This document shows positions 6,142 to 6,271 of a stretch of DNA of 6,271 nt, one piece after another. This DNA comes from JBBRNH01 sp038230415 (GTDB taxonomy: Bacteria; Bacteroidota; Bacteroidia; Cytophagales; Spirosomataceae). Below the pieces are notes generated by a model. It worked only from the letters and a program-made list of their open reading frames with translations, was not told the DNA's origin and made no database searches. The stretch spans positions 1 through 6,271 of the forward strand of contig JBBRNH010000147.1 of assembly GCA_038230415.1 (NCBI GenBank), in the 5' to 3' direction. The position numbers and the translations under genes were made by a program. Positions within the stretch are counted from its first letter, which is position 1. Every line of letters begins with the position of its first letter.

Positions 6142-6271
6142 TTAGGTAGCCCATTGGAAGCTGCCGCCCAGAACGCTGGCTAATTCATCGACCGCGTTCC
6201 GACCGTTCTTTCTCATGGTGGAGACAAACCCCGAAATTCGGGCATACACCCCCGCTCCGCTTTCGGTCCGA
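6142..6271 (-). CDS. IS66-type transposase, C-terminal end (partial)
   Basis: On the minus strand the frame is open from the window edge to TAA at 6144-6142, giving 42 residues. It reads RTESGAGVYARISGFVSTMR, then KNGRNAVDEL and a short tail ending FQWAT. The pattern 'RTE-GA--YARI-GF-ST-RK---N--DEL' is the usual C-terminal signature of one branch of IS66 TnpC transposases, following the catalytic domain. The DDE residues and any TnpA/TnpB genes would lie beyond the window. It converges on the YdeP-family gene with 19 bp between the two stop codons, leaving almost no room for the element's terminal repeat outside that gene. It may therefore be a remnant, or the element's end may lie inside the neighbouring gene's 3' end. 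Confidence 0.8.
   Translation of the reverse strand, partial: RTESGAGVYARISGFVSTMRKNGRNAVDELASVLGGSFQWAT

Overview
The window looks like a chromosomal segment of a Bacteroidota bacterium, most likely of the Spirosoma-type Cytophagales. This is inferred from the lack of Shine-Dalgarno sequences before the genes, a Tat-exported Gfo/Idh/MocA oxidoreductase of the kind abundant in that group, a YdeP-type molybdenum oxidoreductase, and a hairpin repeat with 'GTCATCCTGAG' ends of a sort I recall from Bacteroidota genomes. No database search was possible. Both window edges cut into transposase genes: the last 37 codons of an IS5-like DDE transposase on the left (plus strand) and the last 42 codons of an IS66-type transposase on the right (minus strand).

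Layout. 1-114 is the IS5-like transposase end. 115 to about 900 is visibly AT-rich and holds one membrane-protein gene on the minus strand (256-888). Its best start codon is followed five codons later by an in-frame TAA, so it is probably a fresh pseudogene. 889-1358 is a gene-poor boundary zone with three copies of a 20-bp degenerate direct repeat and a terminator-like hairpin. 1359-2831 (minus) is an intact 490-aa secreted oxidoreductase with a twin-arginine signal and a short perfect palindrome just upstream of its start. 3102-3287 (plus) is a small basic protein of unknown function, followed by a hairpin. 3397-3484 is a nested inverted-repeat element. 3573-6122 (plus) is an intact 849-aa FdhF/YdeP-family molybdopterin oxidoreductase. 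6142-6271 (minus) is the IS66-type transposase end, converging on it with only 19 bp between the stop codons.

How it fits together. The two metabolic genes are divergent, separated by about 740 bp, and nothing links them in one pathway. The oxidoreductase at 3573 acts in the cytoplasm and needs a bis-MGD cofactor made elsewhere; no FdhD, partner subunit or transporter is visible. The region reads as two normal chromosomal genes hemmed in by mobile elements and an AT-rich acquired patch, not as a coherent new defence or metabolic system. The points most worth checking are the nonsense-interrupted membrane gene, the 20-bp repeats at the composition boundary, the nested hairpin repeat, and the tight junction between the oxidoreductase and the IS66 remnant.
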